A DNA stretch of 64,000 nucleotides, from positions 1-64,000 of the forward strand of contig JAFRKC010000005.1 of assembly GCA_017431955.1 (NCBI GenBank), written 5' to 3'. The DNA is from Candidatus Saccharimonadota bacterium (lineage in GTDB: Bacteria > Patescibacteriota > Saccharimonadia > Saccharimonadales > Saccharimonadaceae). This document shows positions 34,920-42,941 of the stretch, piece after piece (position 1 is the stretch's first letter; each line of letters starts with the position of its first letter). The notes below the pieces were generated by a model that ran no database searches, was not told where the DNA came from, and worked only from the letters and a program-made list of their open reading frames with translations. The translations under genes and the position numbers were made by a program.

Positions 34920-35467
34920 AAAAAGTAGTGGTAAAATATAAACTCAAAAATCATGATGATTTTGAAACTAAAATGAACGAGGTGGATGTTGATTTTGGTT
35001 CGATGTATTGGCAACATGATAGAATTTATGTGCCAAAAAATTATAAACCAGGAGCAAATTTTCCACGTCTCGTAATGCGTACTGAAATGAAGGCAATTGA
35101 TCGTCCGGCTAGGTATGAGTTGATTTTAAAGAGACACATTGTTGATAGTGGGGCGGATATTGTGGATGCGACAGTGGTGCGAGATTACGTGGAAGCGGTG
35201 AATATTATTCAACAACTAGGCTTTAAACAGTTGGCAGAAGTGAGTAAAAAGCGCAGAAGTTCGTCGATTGGTGAGACAATGATTTATCTTGATAGCGTTG
35301 ATGGCGTGCCAGGGTATTATATTAAGATGGAAGCGCCAATAAAGGAAAATGACAAAATTGATTCGCTTAGGACTGATCTTGTCGAGACGCTAGAATCAAT
35401 TGACGATCAAAATACTAGGGTAGAAGAACCTTATTTTGTGACTTTAAATGATAATTTTGATAAATAA
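34916..35467 (+). CDS. CYTH-domain protein
   Basis: 183 aa. The N-terminal VVVKYKLKNHDDFETKM replaces the usual ExExK with a related charged strand, and later strands PRLVMRTEM, ARYELILKR and YIKMEAPI fit the triphosphate tunnel CYTH fold (class IV adenylate cyclase / thiamine triphosphatase). The substrate is probably a triphosphate, but which one is unknown. AAAAGGAG at 34902-34909 and the ATG overlapping the rnhA stop set the start. Confidence 0.7.
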   Translation: MKKVVVKYKLKNHDDFETKMNEVDVDFGSMYWQHDRIYVPKNYKPGANFPRLVMRTEMKAIDRPARYELILKRHIVDSGADIVDATVVRDYVEAVNIIQQLGFKQLAEVSKKRRSSSIGETMIYLDSVDGVPGYYIKMEAPIKENDKIDSLRTDLVETLESIDDQNTRVEEPYFVTLNDNFDK

Positions 35468-36457
35468 TTAGGCTTTATTATTTCTAGGTGGTTCGCCATC
35501 TGGCTCGGACAGAGCTTTTTTGCTCTTGATTTCGTAGCGTACGCCGTTGACTGGGGAAACGTAGTAGTCTTCGTTTAAAAGATTTACAAACATAGTGAGA
35601 TCGCGGCTGTCCATGATGATAATACTGCCGTCGTCGTCCGTGAGTAGGTCGAGTTGCATTTCGTCGGCATAGTCGACGAGCTTGTCTTGAGCCATTTGGT
35701 TTTCGATATCAATATTTTGCAGCTTCTTGAGTAAAGGTTTTTTATCCTGGAGTAAATTATTTAATGTTAGGCCTTCAGCAAATGAGAGTTTGTACTTTTT
35801 GGCAAGTTCCTCGGCTTTTTGGTCGGCAATGACTTGAGATTTGTAATCGTATTGGAACAAAGTCTCGAATTTGGACTGGTTGAAGATGATTATAGTGCCG
35901 TCAATGATGGCAACCTGGTTGTCTTCAGGCATTTTAATGGCGACTTCGGCGGAAAATGGCTCGAAACTCTCCCCGTTAAGTTCCCAAGAAGAGGCTTTTT
36001 TGAGGGCGGAAGAGGCTGGAATGGATTTGGCGATATAGAAAGTTTTGGTACCTTTTTCGCCGCCAGGATAGGTAAATTTGGCGATAATACCTTTGATTTT
36101 TTTGAATTCGTATTCGTTATCAGAGAAGTAATCAATGTCTTTATATTCGTGCTCGATGAGGTGAATCAAGGTTTCGGCGCGGTCGACATTAGAGAGAGAA
36201 GTGCGGTAAATCACCTTATCTTCGCCGTCGGCCTTTTCATATTCGCGGCATTCTAGGCCTTTGTCGGCCTCTTTGATGATGTAGCTAACCGCTTCTTGCA
36301 TAAACATGGCTTTGACGCTGCTGGTGAGTTTGTCGGAATAGCGGACTTTATAAGGGGTGTAGTTGCGATTAAAAAGAAATAGCTCGACTGATACGTTGTT
36401 TTTGATTTCGTCGATCTCGTTTGCCCACAGAAAAACGTCGAATTGTGATTTTTCCAT
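35468..36457 (-). CDS. DUF4868 protein, KwaB-like
   Basis: 329 aa cytosolic protein. The central part (KTFYIAKSIPASSALKK, then AIIDGTIIIFNQSKFETLF) matches the DUF4868 pattern, the domain of KwaB in the Kiwa antiphage system. KwaA, the membrane partner normally next to it, is not adjacent: upstream lies non-coding DNA and downstream the CYTH gene on the other strand. It could be a solitary housekeeping or defence gene. TATAAT (minus, 36488-36483) and GAGG before the ATG give a normal leadered transcript. Confidence 0.6.
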   Translation of the reverse strand: MEKSQFDVFLWANEIDEIKNNVSVELFLFNRNYTPYKVRYSDKLTSSVKAMFMQEAVSYIIKEADKGLECREYEKADGEDKVIYRTSLSNVDRAETLIHLIEHEYKDIDYFSDNEYEFKKIKGIIAKFTYPGGEKGTKTFYIAKSIPASSALKKASSWELNGESFEPFSAEVAIKMPEDNQVAIIDGTIIIFNQSKFETLFQYDYKSQVIADQKAEELAKKYKLSFAEGLTLNNLLQDKKPLLKKLQNIDIENQMAQDKLVDYADEMQLDLLTDDDGSIIIMDSRDLTMFVNLLNEDYYVSPVNGVRYEIKSKKALSEPDGEPPRNNKA

Positions 36458-37070
36458 TGTATTACCTCGTTATTTTTTACCCATTATAGCACAGGATGCC
36501 AGATAAAAATATAATCTCTGTAAAAGTGGGGAATTACAGGGTTATTTACAACTTCAAATTAAGCACCAAATCTCAGGCTTATCTATATTTTAGCATAAGC
36601 GTGATAAAAAGTCAAGAGGGGAGTGTTCGGTTTTTAGAAAATAAAGATGAAATAAAGTAAAGAGTAAAAATTGAAAAATAAGAAAATAAATAAAAAATAA
36701 AGTCAAAAATGGGGTTTTGACGGGATTTATGCACCGAAATAATAGGGAATGATGGAAAAATGTTGTAAAAATAAAGGCGGAGTTTTCCACAGGATGACTA
36801 AAACTTCTTATCTGTTATATGAGTTGATTTTCCACAAAAATGTGGAGAAAAATGTTGAAAAATCTGGATTTTTGGAAAAATTATACTTGCTTTTTTAAAA
36901 AACTTATGTAAAACTAGTAGGTAGTGGAAGCACAAACAAAAACCACTAAACAAAAACAAATAAAAATAAGGAATAACAGGGACAATGTCGTCTATCACCA
37001 ACAATTCAGATAGTGATTTAGAGGTGATTCGGTTGTCTCGATAACTTTATTAGTGCTGTACATTAACAGA
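36458..37070. other. Very AT-rich non-coding region with DnaA-box-like sites
   Basis: No credible gene. 36590-36720 is extremely AT-rich. TTTTCCACA occurs at 36783-36791 and 36828-36836, and its near-complement TGTGGAGAA at 36841-36849; each is one mismatch from the DnaA box TTATCCACA. From about 36915 the strand becomes A-rich with AACAAA repeats. A 19-codon frame starts at 36985 but lacks support. Possible replication origin, DnaA-titration site or the leader of the division cluster. Confidence 0.4.
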
Positions 37071-37345
37071 CGTTTGAGGTCGATCAACTAGGAGTTTCGG
37101 CACGCGTTTAATTTAGCGATACGCGTAACCATAATCGTGTGTACATTTCTCTAAAATTAACACCTCCCAATTTAACTCTAATTAGACCTCTTGGTCGCAA
37201 CCAATTACACAATAAGTCTCTCAACGGCTGCGATAATGTGATTAGCTTCGCGCTGATAAATCGTAGTAGATTTTAGGTGTAATGAAGAAACAAAAAACAA
37301 ACAGAAACAAACATGCTGAAGTTTCTAGTTGAGCGATCTCAAACG
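37071..37345 (+). ncRNA. Candidate 275-nt structured RNA closed by a 28-bp stem
   Basis: 37071-37098 and 37318-37345 are complementary over 28 positions. Of the five differences from perfect Watson-Crick pairing, four become G-U pairs if the plus strand is the RNA and only one is a true mismatch. Inside are ACGCGT...ACGCGT and GACC-TCTT-GGTC hairpins and a segment with AACACCT pairing to AGGTGT. There is no terminator at the right end. It fits no family I know (not tmRNA, RNase P or SRP by signature). Confidence 0.5.
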
Positions 37346-37365
37346 AAATAGTGTATTATATACAC

Positions 37366-38241
37366 ATGGAAGAAATTCATAAGCCAGTATTATTATCGGA
37401 AGTAATTGCTGCTTTGAAGCCAGGGAAGGGTGAGTCTTATCTTGACCTAACGGCTGGTTATGCAGGGCATGCAAGTAGAATTTTGGGTGTAACGCAGAAT
37501 TATAAGGATGCGGTCCTAGTGGACCGAGATGACTTCGCAATAAAATATTTAACTGAGAAGTACGGAAGTGAATCGGTGAAAATAGTGAAGAATGATTTTT
37601 ATAGTGCGGCGCTACAGGAAATAGAATGTGGAAAAAAATTCGATATTATACTAGCCGATTTTGGAGTTTCTTCTCCGCAACTAGACAGAGCAGAGAGAGG
37701 ATTCTCTTTTTCTAAGGATGGGCCACTGGACATGAGGATGGATCAGACGCAAGATTTGTCGGCAGACGTAATTGTGAATAAATGGAGTGCGAAGAATATA
37801 GAAAAAATCTTGATAGATTTTGGTGAAGAGAAACCCGGATTTGCTAGGATGATTACGAAGTTGATCGTTGAAGGTAGGCCATGGAAGGGAACGAAGGAGT
37901 TAGCAGATGCGATTTTTGAGAGGGCAGGGCACAGCCGTCATCATCCAGCGACAAAAGTTTTTCAAGCGATTAGAATAGCAGTGAACGATGAATTAGGAGA
38001 AATCGAGAGGACTTTGCCACTTTTGCCGAAACTCTTGAAGCCTGGTGGACGAGTAGCGATTATTACTTTCCATAGTTTGGAAGATAGGCTGGTGAAGCAG
38101 TATTTTAAAGAGGAAAGTAGCTTTGGCGAAGAGTCTAAATTAAAGATTTTAACAAAAAGTCCGATAGTTGCGGGAAATGAGGAGTTGTTTATCAACCCGC
38201 GAGCTAGGAGTGCGAAACTACGAGTAGCTGAGCGCTCTTGA
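37366..38241 (+). CDS. rsmH: 16S rRNA m4C1402 methyltransferase RsmH (MraW)
   Basis: 291 aa. SAM motif LDLTAGYAGHASRIL, DFGVSSPQLDRAERGFSF and the late FHSLEDR and INPRARSAKLR motifs are diagnostic. First gene of the division/wall cluster; mraZ is missing. TATTAT at 37354-37359 is 6 bases before the ATG at 37366, inside a small GTGTAT/ATACAC palindrome, so the mRNA is predicted to be leaderless. Confidence 0.95.
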   Translation: MEEIHKPVLLSEVIAALKPGKGESYLDLTAGYAGHASRILGVTQNYKDAVLVDRDDFAIKYLTEKYGSESVKIVKNDFYSAALQEIECGKKFDIILADFGVSSPQLDRAERGFSFSKDGPLDMRMDQTQDLSADVIVNKWSAKNIEKILIDFGEEKPGFARMITKLIVEGRPWKGTKELADAIFERAGHSRHHPATKVFQAIRIAVNDELGEIERTLPLLPKLLKPGGRVAIITFHSLEDRLVKQYFKEESSFGEESKLKILTKSPIVAGNEELFINPRARSAKLRVAERS

Positions 38242-38287
38242 TGAGCGGACTGATAAAAATAAAAATATAAAACAAAAAAGGAGGCGT

Positions 38288-38353
38288 ATGCCTAAACAGA
38301 TTGTTGTTGCGAACAAATCACGTGCGCAAAAAATTGAAGTACACTTCCGCTAA
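38288..38353 (+). CDS. Predicted 21-aa small protein between rsmH and ftsL
   Basis: AAGGAGG at 38278-38284 is followed, after only 3 bases, by an ATG opening a 21-codon basic frame (MPKQIVVANK to KIEVHFR). A 10-bp stem (GTTTAGGCGG with CCGCCTAAAC) follows the stop immediately. It may be a leader peptide or an independent microprotein. The spacing is short, so it could be spurious. Confidence 0.4.
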   Translation: MPKQIVVANKSRAQKIEVHFR

Positions 38354-38533
38354 CGTTTAGGCGGTGGAATATCCGCCTAAACACCAGGATTACTTCATAA
38401 AAAATACGAGGGCGCAAAGCCCACCATACTATACGGTTGTTAGAGAAAATCGTAGAGAGTGTTAAAAATATATGACCTTCCCGAAGCGGAGCGTTAGTTA
38501 CTTGTTGCTCTGCTTGCGTGGCCGCTTCGGACT
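38354..38533 (+). other. Structured spacer before ftsL
   Basis: 180 bases without a gene. Three hairpins are visible: GTTTAGGCGG/CCGCCTAAAC just after the small frame, GGGC-GCAAA-GCCC near 38411, and CCGAAGCGG (38481-38489) with CCGCTTCGG (38522-38530), which ends 3 bases before the ftsL ATG. No T-run follows any of them, so they are more likely leader structure or processing sites than terminators. Confidence 0.5.
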
Positions 38534-38923
38534 ATGGAAAAAATAAAAAGGAAATCAAAAAACAAAAACATGAGAAACAATATTTTTACAAGCAGGAGAG
38601 TGTCCAACTACGCGTCGGTGAATAGTTGGGTGCAAAATAGGAATACAGTGAGACATACTCCAAAAACGCTTGGGGCGGTTTCTCAGAGTGTGATTTTGTC
38701 TTTGCTCGTAGTTGTAATTGGTTTGATTTATATCACGCAGGGAACGAGATCGACGAATTATGATTATGAACTAAATAATATTGAAAATGAAATTTCGGAA
38801 CTTGAGGCGAAAAAAGAAGATTTAGCAGTTGAGAAGGCGAGACTGACGTCGGTGGCTGCGGCAGCTAGCAGCGAAGTGGCTGTGACTATGGAAGATGCGA
38901 GCCCTGTAGGCTACGCAGAATAA
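38534..38923 (+). CDS. ftsL: FtsL/DivIC-like division protein
   Basis: 129 aa. Basic cytoplasmic N-terminus, one membrane segment (about 52-68, VILSLLVVVIGLIYI), then a short coiled coil (NNIENEISELEAKKEDLAVEKARL), the plan of FtsL/FtsB-type divisome proteins. Position between rsmH and ftsI is that of ftsL in the conserved cluster. No SD precedes the first ATG; a second ATG 12 codons on has AAAAGGAAA upstream. Name rests on position and topology. Confidence 0.72.
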   Translation: MEKIKRKSKNKNMRNNIFTSRRVSNYASVNSWVQNRNTVRHTPKTLGAVSQSVILSLLVVVIGLIYITQGTRSTNYDYELNNIENEISELEAKKEDLAVEKARLTSVAAAASSEVAVTMEDASPVGYAE

Positions 38924-38941
38924 GTGGTATAATTATTTTGT

Positions 38942-40696
38942 ATGAATAAGCGTTTTGGATTCCTAAGAATCTTGCTAGTTTTGATTACTATAACGATCGG
39001 GACTAGGCTGTTTTTTGTTCAAATTATAGAGCATGATGAGTGGGCAAAAAAAGCAGAAGCGCAGCATAGTTTGGAAAATACGCTATTAGCAAAACGCGGG
39101 AATATTTATATGATGGATGGCGATGAGCCGGTGGAAGCCGTGATGAATGAGACGGTTTATACGGTGATTGTCGATCCGATGATTGTAAATAAAGAGGAAG
39201 TGAAAAAAACAGTTACTGAATATGCAGGGGATTTTGTGACCGCAAATTGGGATGATGTTTTTGTAGATAAAAAATTGCGTTATTTTGTGGTGGCGAGAAA
39301 TGTGCCAAGGACGAATGCAAAGAAAATTGAAGAAGCTGGGCTGGTGGGAGTTTGGATGCAGCAGGGAACAAAACGGGTTTATCCGGAGGGTGAGTTGGCT
39401 TCGGGGCTGCTTGGCTTTGTGAATAGCGACGGCGAAGGTCAGTATGGCGTGGAAGGCGCATTTAATGAGCAACTGGCAGGGAAAAATGGTTTGCTTCGAG
39501 CTGTAAAAGATATTAACGGAATTGCGCTGTCGATTGGTGATGAAAATGTTTTGATCCCGGCCGAAGATGGTGAAAATGTGGTGCTTTCGATTGATAAAAA
39601 TGTGCAGTTTTTTGTAGAAAAAACTTTGGCGGAAAAATTGGCAGCGGTAAATTATGACAAGGCCAGGGCCAGTGCGATAGTAATAGATCCAAATAGTGGG
39701 AAAATTTTGGCAGTGGCGAATTTGCCGAATTACGATCCGGCGAATTATGGCATGGTGAAAGACGCTACGGATTACGTGAACTATGCTTTTGAAGAAGCCT
39801 ATGAGCCAGCGAGTGTGTGTAAAACTTTTACTTTTGCGACGGCGATTGACACTGGTGCGATGACACCGGACACGACTTATGTGAATTATGGTTATACGAC
39901 GGTCGATGACACGATAATCAGGAATGCGTACGAGGGCATGCTGGGAAATATTACGATGCGGATTGCACTTAATTATTCGTTGAACAGTGGAAGTACGCAG
40001 GCATTAAGATTAATTGGTGGTGATCCAAACAATATTAATAGTGCGGGTATGGAAACTTTATATAAGTATTATCATGACAACTTTGGTTTTGGACAGGTGA
40101 CTGGTGTGGAACTTAGTGAAACTAACGGCTATGTGCCGGCACCGGACAGTGGATACGCGATGGAACTTACATATGCGAACATGACGTTTGGACAGGGTGT
40201 GAGTATTAGCTTGATACAGCTTGCTTCGGCTTTTTCGTCGCTTATAAATGGCGGTAAATATTATACGCCAACGATTTTGGCAGGGAAAATGAACGGTGAT
40301 GTATTTGAAAAAAGTGAAAGCGAGGTTGCGCCAGTGAGACAAACGATTTCGGAAGAAGCCAGCGCGACTATGCGCGACATGATTTATGGAACGCGTACTG
40401 TGAGAAGGCTTTATGGCATAGATAAACCCGGCTACTATATAGGAGGGAAAACTGGTACTGGTCAGGTGGTGATACAAAGACCTGACGGTACGTGGGGTTA
40501 TTCGGAACCAACTGGTGAGACTACGGCTACCTATATTGGATTTGGTGGCGCGGAAGGAGAGTTGCCAGAATATGTGATAGCGGTTAGAATATGGGGGGAG
40601 GGTTACCATTTTGACGGCGGCGATGATGCGCTGCCAATGTTCGATAAAATTAGTAGCTTTATGCTAGATTATTTAAAAATAAAACCAAAGGAATAA
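38942..40696 (+). CDS. ftsI: Peptidoglycan D,D-transpeptidase FtsI (class B PBP)
   Basis: 584 aa. N-terminal membrane anchor (about 9-27), dimerisation domain, and penicillin-binding domain with SVCK (291-294, active serine), SLN (346-348) and KTGTGQ. Cross-links septal peptidoglycan. TATAAT at 38928-38933 is 8 bases before the ATG, so besides read-through a near-leaderless internal transcript is likely. Confidence 0.94.
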   Translation: MNKRFGFLRILLVLITITIGTRLFFVQIIEHDEWAKKAEAQHSLENTLLAKRGNIYMMDGDEPVEAVMNETVYTVIVDPMIVNKEEVKKTVTEYAGDFVTANWDDVFVDKKLRYFVVARNVPRTNAKKIEEAGLVGVWMQQGTKRVYPEGELASGLLGFVNSDGEGQYGVEGAFNEQLAGKNGLLRAVKDINGIALSIGDENVLIPAEDGENVVLSIDKNVQFFVEKTLAEKLAAVNYDKARASAIVIDPNSGKILAVANLPNYDPANYGMVKDATDYVNYAFEEAYEPASVCKTFTFATAIDTGAMTPDTTYVNYGYTTVDDTIIRNAYEGMLGNITMRIALNYSLNSGSTQALRLIGGDPNNINSAGMETLYKYYHDNFGFGQVTGVELSETNGYVPAPDSGYAMELTYANMTFGQGVSISLIQLASAFSSLINGGKYYTPTILAGKMNGDVFEKSESEVAPVRQTISEEASATMRDMIYGTRTVRRLYGIDKPGYYIGGKTGTGQVVIQRPDGTWGYSEPTGETTATYIGFGGAEGELPEYVIAVRIWGEGYHFDGGDDALPMFDKISSFMLDYLKIKPKE

Positions 40697-40697
40697 T

Positions 40698-41726
40698 ATG
40701 AGAGCAGTGCTTGATAACGAAATATTTTATGGAATGGTGCTTTTAATGGGCGGGTTTTTGCTATCGATGTTTTTAACGCCAATTTATACATATTTTGCGT
40801 ATAAATATAAGTTTTGGAAAAAGCAAAAAAAGACAACTGTGCAAGGCGAAGCGTTGCCGGTAATGACGAAGTTGCACGCGCACAAGTTTAAACGATCTTT
40901 TCCAACAATGGCGGGGATTATTGGCGTAGTGGCAGTTTTGGTTGTGACTTTGGTGTGCATTTTAGATAGAGGACAAACTTGGCTTCCGTTGGCTGGTTTT
41001 ATTGGCGGTGGCGTTGTTGGTTTGATTGATGATTTGATTAACGTTTTTGGCAGCGGAAAGGGCGCGGCAGGGTTAAGGGCGCCGGTTAAATTCGCTTTGA
41101 TTTCGATTGTCGGTTTGGCATTAGGATGGTTCTTTACGATGAAACTCGGCTGGACCAGCGTGAATGTGCCGTTTGTGGGAAACGTGGAAATTGGTATTGC
41201 GGGAATGATGATGTTGTTTGCTTTTGCAGTGGTAGCAACGAGCAACGCGGTAAATATTACAGATGGTTTGGACGGTCTCGCAGGTGGATTAATGATATTT
41301 GCTTACGGCGCATATGGCGTGATTGCTTTAACTCAAGGGCAGCTACTGTTATTTGGTTTTTGTATGACGGTGGTGGGTTGGCTATTGTCTTATGTGTGGT
41401 TCAATGTGCCGCCAGCACGTTTTATGATGGGCGACGTAGGTTCATTTGCGCTCGGTGCGGGGTTGGGGGTAATTGCAATGATGACGAATGCGTTCTTGCT
41501 GTTGCCAATTATCGGAATTTTATTAGTAATAGAAGCAGGTTCTAGCTTAATTCAAATGTTCTCTAAGGCCGTGTTTAAGAAAAAGATTTTTATTTCGGCA
41601 CCGCTCCATCATCATTTAGAAGCTAAGGGTTGGGGAGAGGCAAAAATCGTAATGCGTTTTTGGGTGATCGCAGGATTTTTCGCGATTTTTGGCATTTTTA
41701 TAGCGCTAGTGAGTGGGGTTATTTAG
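40698..41726 (+). CDS. mraY: Phospho-MurNAc-pentapeptide transferase MraY
   Basis: 342 aa with about ten membrane segments. Makes lipid I from UDP-MurNAc-pentapeptide and undecaprenyl phosphate. Key motifs: FIGGGVVGLIDDLIN (DD), NAVNITDGLDGLAGG and the HHH loop in APLHHHLEAKGW. It starts 1 base after ftsI. No murC-F genes are near, so the precursor is made by genes elsewhere or taken from the host. Confidence 0.95.
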   Translation: MRAVLDNEIFYGMVLLMGGFLLSMFLTPIYTYFAYKYKFWKKQKKTTVQGEALPVMTKLHAHKFKRSFPTMAGIIGVVAVLVVTLVCILDRGQTWLPLAGFIGGGVVGLIDDLINVFGSGKGAAGLRAPVKFALISIVGLALGWFFTMKLGWTSVNVPFVGNVEIGIAGMMMLFAFAVVATSNAVNITDGLDGLAGGLMIFAYGAYGVIALTQGQLLLFGFCMTVVGWLLSYVWFNVPPARFMMGDVGSFALGAGLGVIAMMTNAFLLLPIIGILLVIEAGSSLIQMFSKAVFKKKIFISAPLHHHLEAKGWGEAKIVMRFWVIAGFFAIFGIFIALVSGVI

Positions 41727-42941
41727 GTGAATAGAAGACATAAAAGTGACAGAGCGATCGGCGTAGTTGTAGTTATATTGCTATTAATTGGGTTAATGGT
41801 GATTTATGCGATTGGGCCAATGACAGCGAATTACATAAATGTGGCGTATGGTACTGAGCGTTATGGAACAAGTGATTTTTTTATACATCAGCTGATAAGC
41901 GTGGTGCTGTCCTTGTTTGTACTTTTTGCCGCCTTTAAACTTCCGTATGATAAGATTAGAAAATTTGCAAAATGGATTATGCTTGCCAGCCTTTTGACTG
42001 GTGTAGCGTTGGCTTTTTTAGCATTAATTGGAAGTTCGGTGGCAAATTGTGCTGGTGGCGGATGCCGTTGGTTTAGGTTTGGTTCACTAAGTTTTCAGCC
42101 AGCAGAGTTTATTAAATTAGGCGTGGTGTTGTATTTGTCTCAACTTGCTGCTAAATGTAAGAATGAGAATAAACTGACCATGAGTGATTTTGGATTACCG
42201 TTTGGCGTAGTGAGTTTATTAGCGCTGTTTTTGGTGGTGGTTTTGCAGAACGACCTAGGTTCTGGTGTTAGTTTGCTAGCAATAATTTTGGCAATTCTAT
42301 TTATGAGTGGTATTTCTATAAAAAGTTTTTTGATGGTACTAGTGGCGGTTTTGATCGTAGGAGTTTTAGCCATTGTAACATCTAGCCATAGGATGGAGAG
42401 AATAATGACGTTTTTTGGCGAAGGCGGCTCAGACGAATCTTATCAGATTGAAAACGCAATGATTGCGATTGGAACCGGTGGACTTTTTGGCGCGGGGATA
42501 GGGAACAGTTTGCAGGCGACTGGCTATTTGCCAGAATCGATTAACGATGCGATTTTTGCGGTGATGGGCGAGACGGTTGGTTTTGTTGGGTTGCTGGCGA
42601 TAGTTTTATGCTTTATGTTTCTGCTTAGTAGGTTGCTTAAAGTGTCGGAGAGAATGGAAGGGGACACCGAATATCAGCTTATTGTGGTGGGGATTTTTGC
42701 TTGGGTGGGATCGCAAGTAGCAACTAATATTATGGCGATGACCGGGCTAATTCCACTTACGGGCGTGACTTTGCCTTTCTTAAGTTATGGTGGAACAAGT
42801 ATGCTGTTTACGGCGGCAGCACTTGGGCTATGTTTGCAAATATCGTGCTATACTGGAAGGGAAGGGAAACACAATGAAAGTATTAGTAGTGGGCGGAGGT
42901 TCCGGGGGACACATCACGCCAGCCGTAGCGGTCGTTCGTGA
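41727..42941 (+). CDS. ftsW: SEDS glycosyltransferase FtsW
   Basis: 404 aa, about ten membrane segments; SEDS-family peptidoglycan polymerase of the septum. Motifs: GGCRWFRFGSLSFQPAEFIKLG, QNDLGS, IENAMIAIGTGGLFGAGIG and the late LPFLSYGG. Start is GTG immediately after the mraY stop. The last 22 codons overlap the start of murG by 68 bases in another frame, which is unusually long. Confidence 0.94.
   Translation: MNRRHKSDRAIGVVVVILLLIGLMVIYAIGPMTANYINVAYGTERYGTSDFFIHQLISVVLSLFVLFAAFKLPYDKIRKFAKWIMLASLLTGVALAFLALIGSSVANCAGGGCRWFRFGSLSFQPAEFIKLGVVLYLSQLAAKCKNENKLTMSDFGLPFGVVSLLALFLVVVLQNDLGSGVSLLAIILAILFMSGISIKSFLMVLVAVLIVGVLAIVTSSHRMERIMTFFGEGGSDESYQIENAMIAIGTGGLFGAGIGNSLQATGYLPESINDAIFAVMGETVGFVGLLAIVLCFMFLLSRLLKVSERMEGDTEYQLIVVGIFAWVGSQVATNIMAMTGLIPLTGVTLPFLSYGGTSMLFTAAALGLCLQISCYTGREGKHNESISSGRRFRGTHHASRSGRS

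Noticed and set aside
36985..37044. 19-codon frame (MSSITNNSD...) before the structured RNA
   Set aside because: Poor SD spacing, no conservation evidence, and it lies in a region better explained as leader RNA.
36900..37345. tmRNA, RNase P RNA or SRP RNA
   Set aside because: No tRNA-like ends with CCA, no GAAAGTCC core and no GGAAG apical motif were found here.
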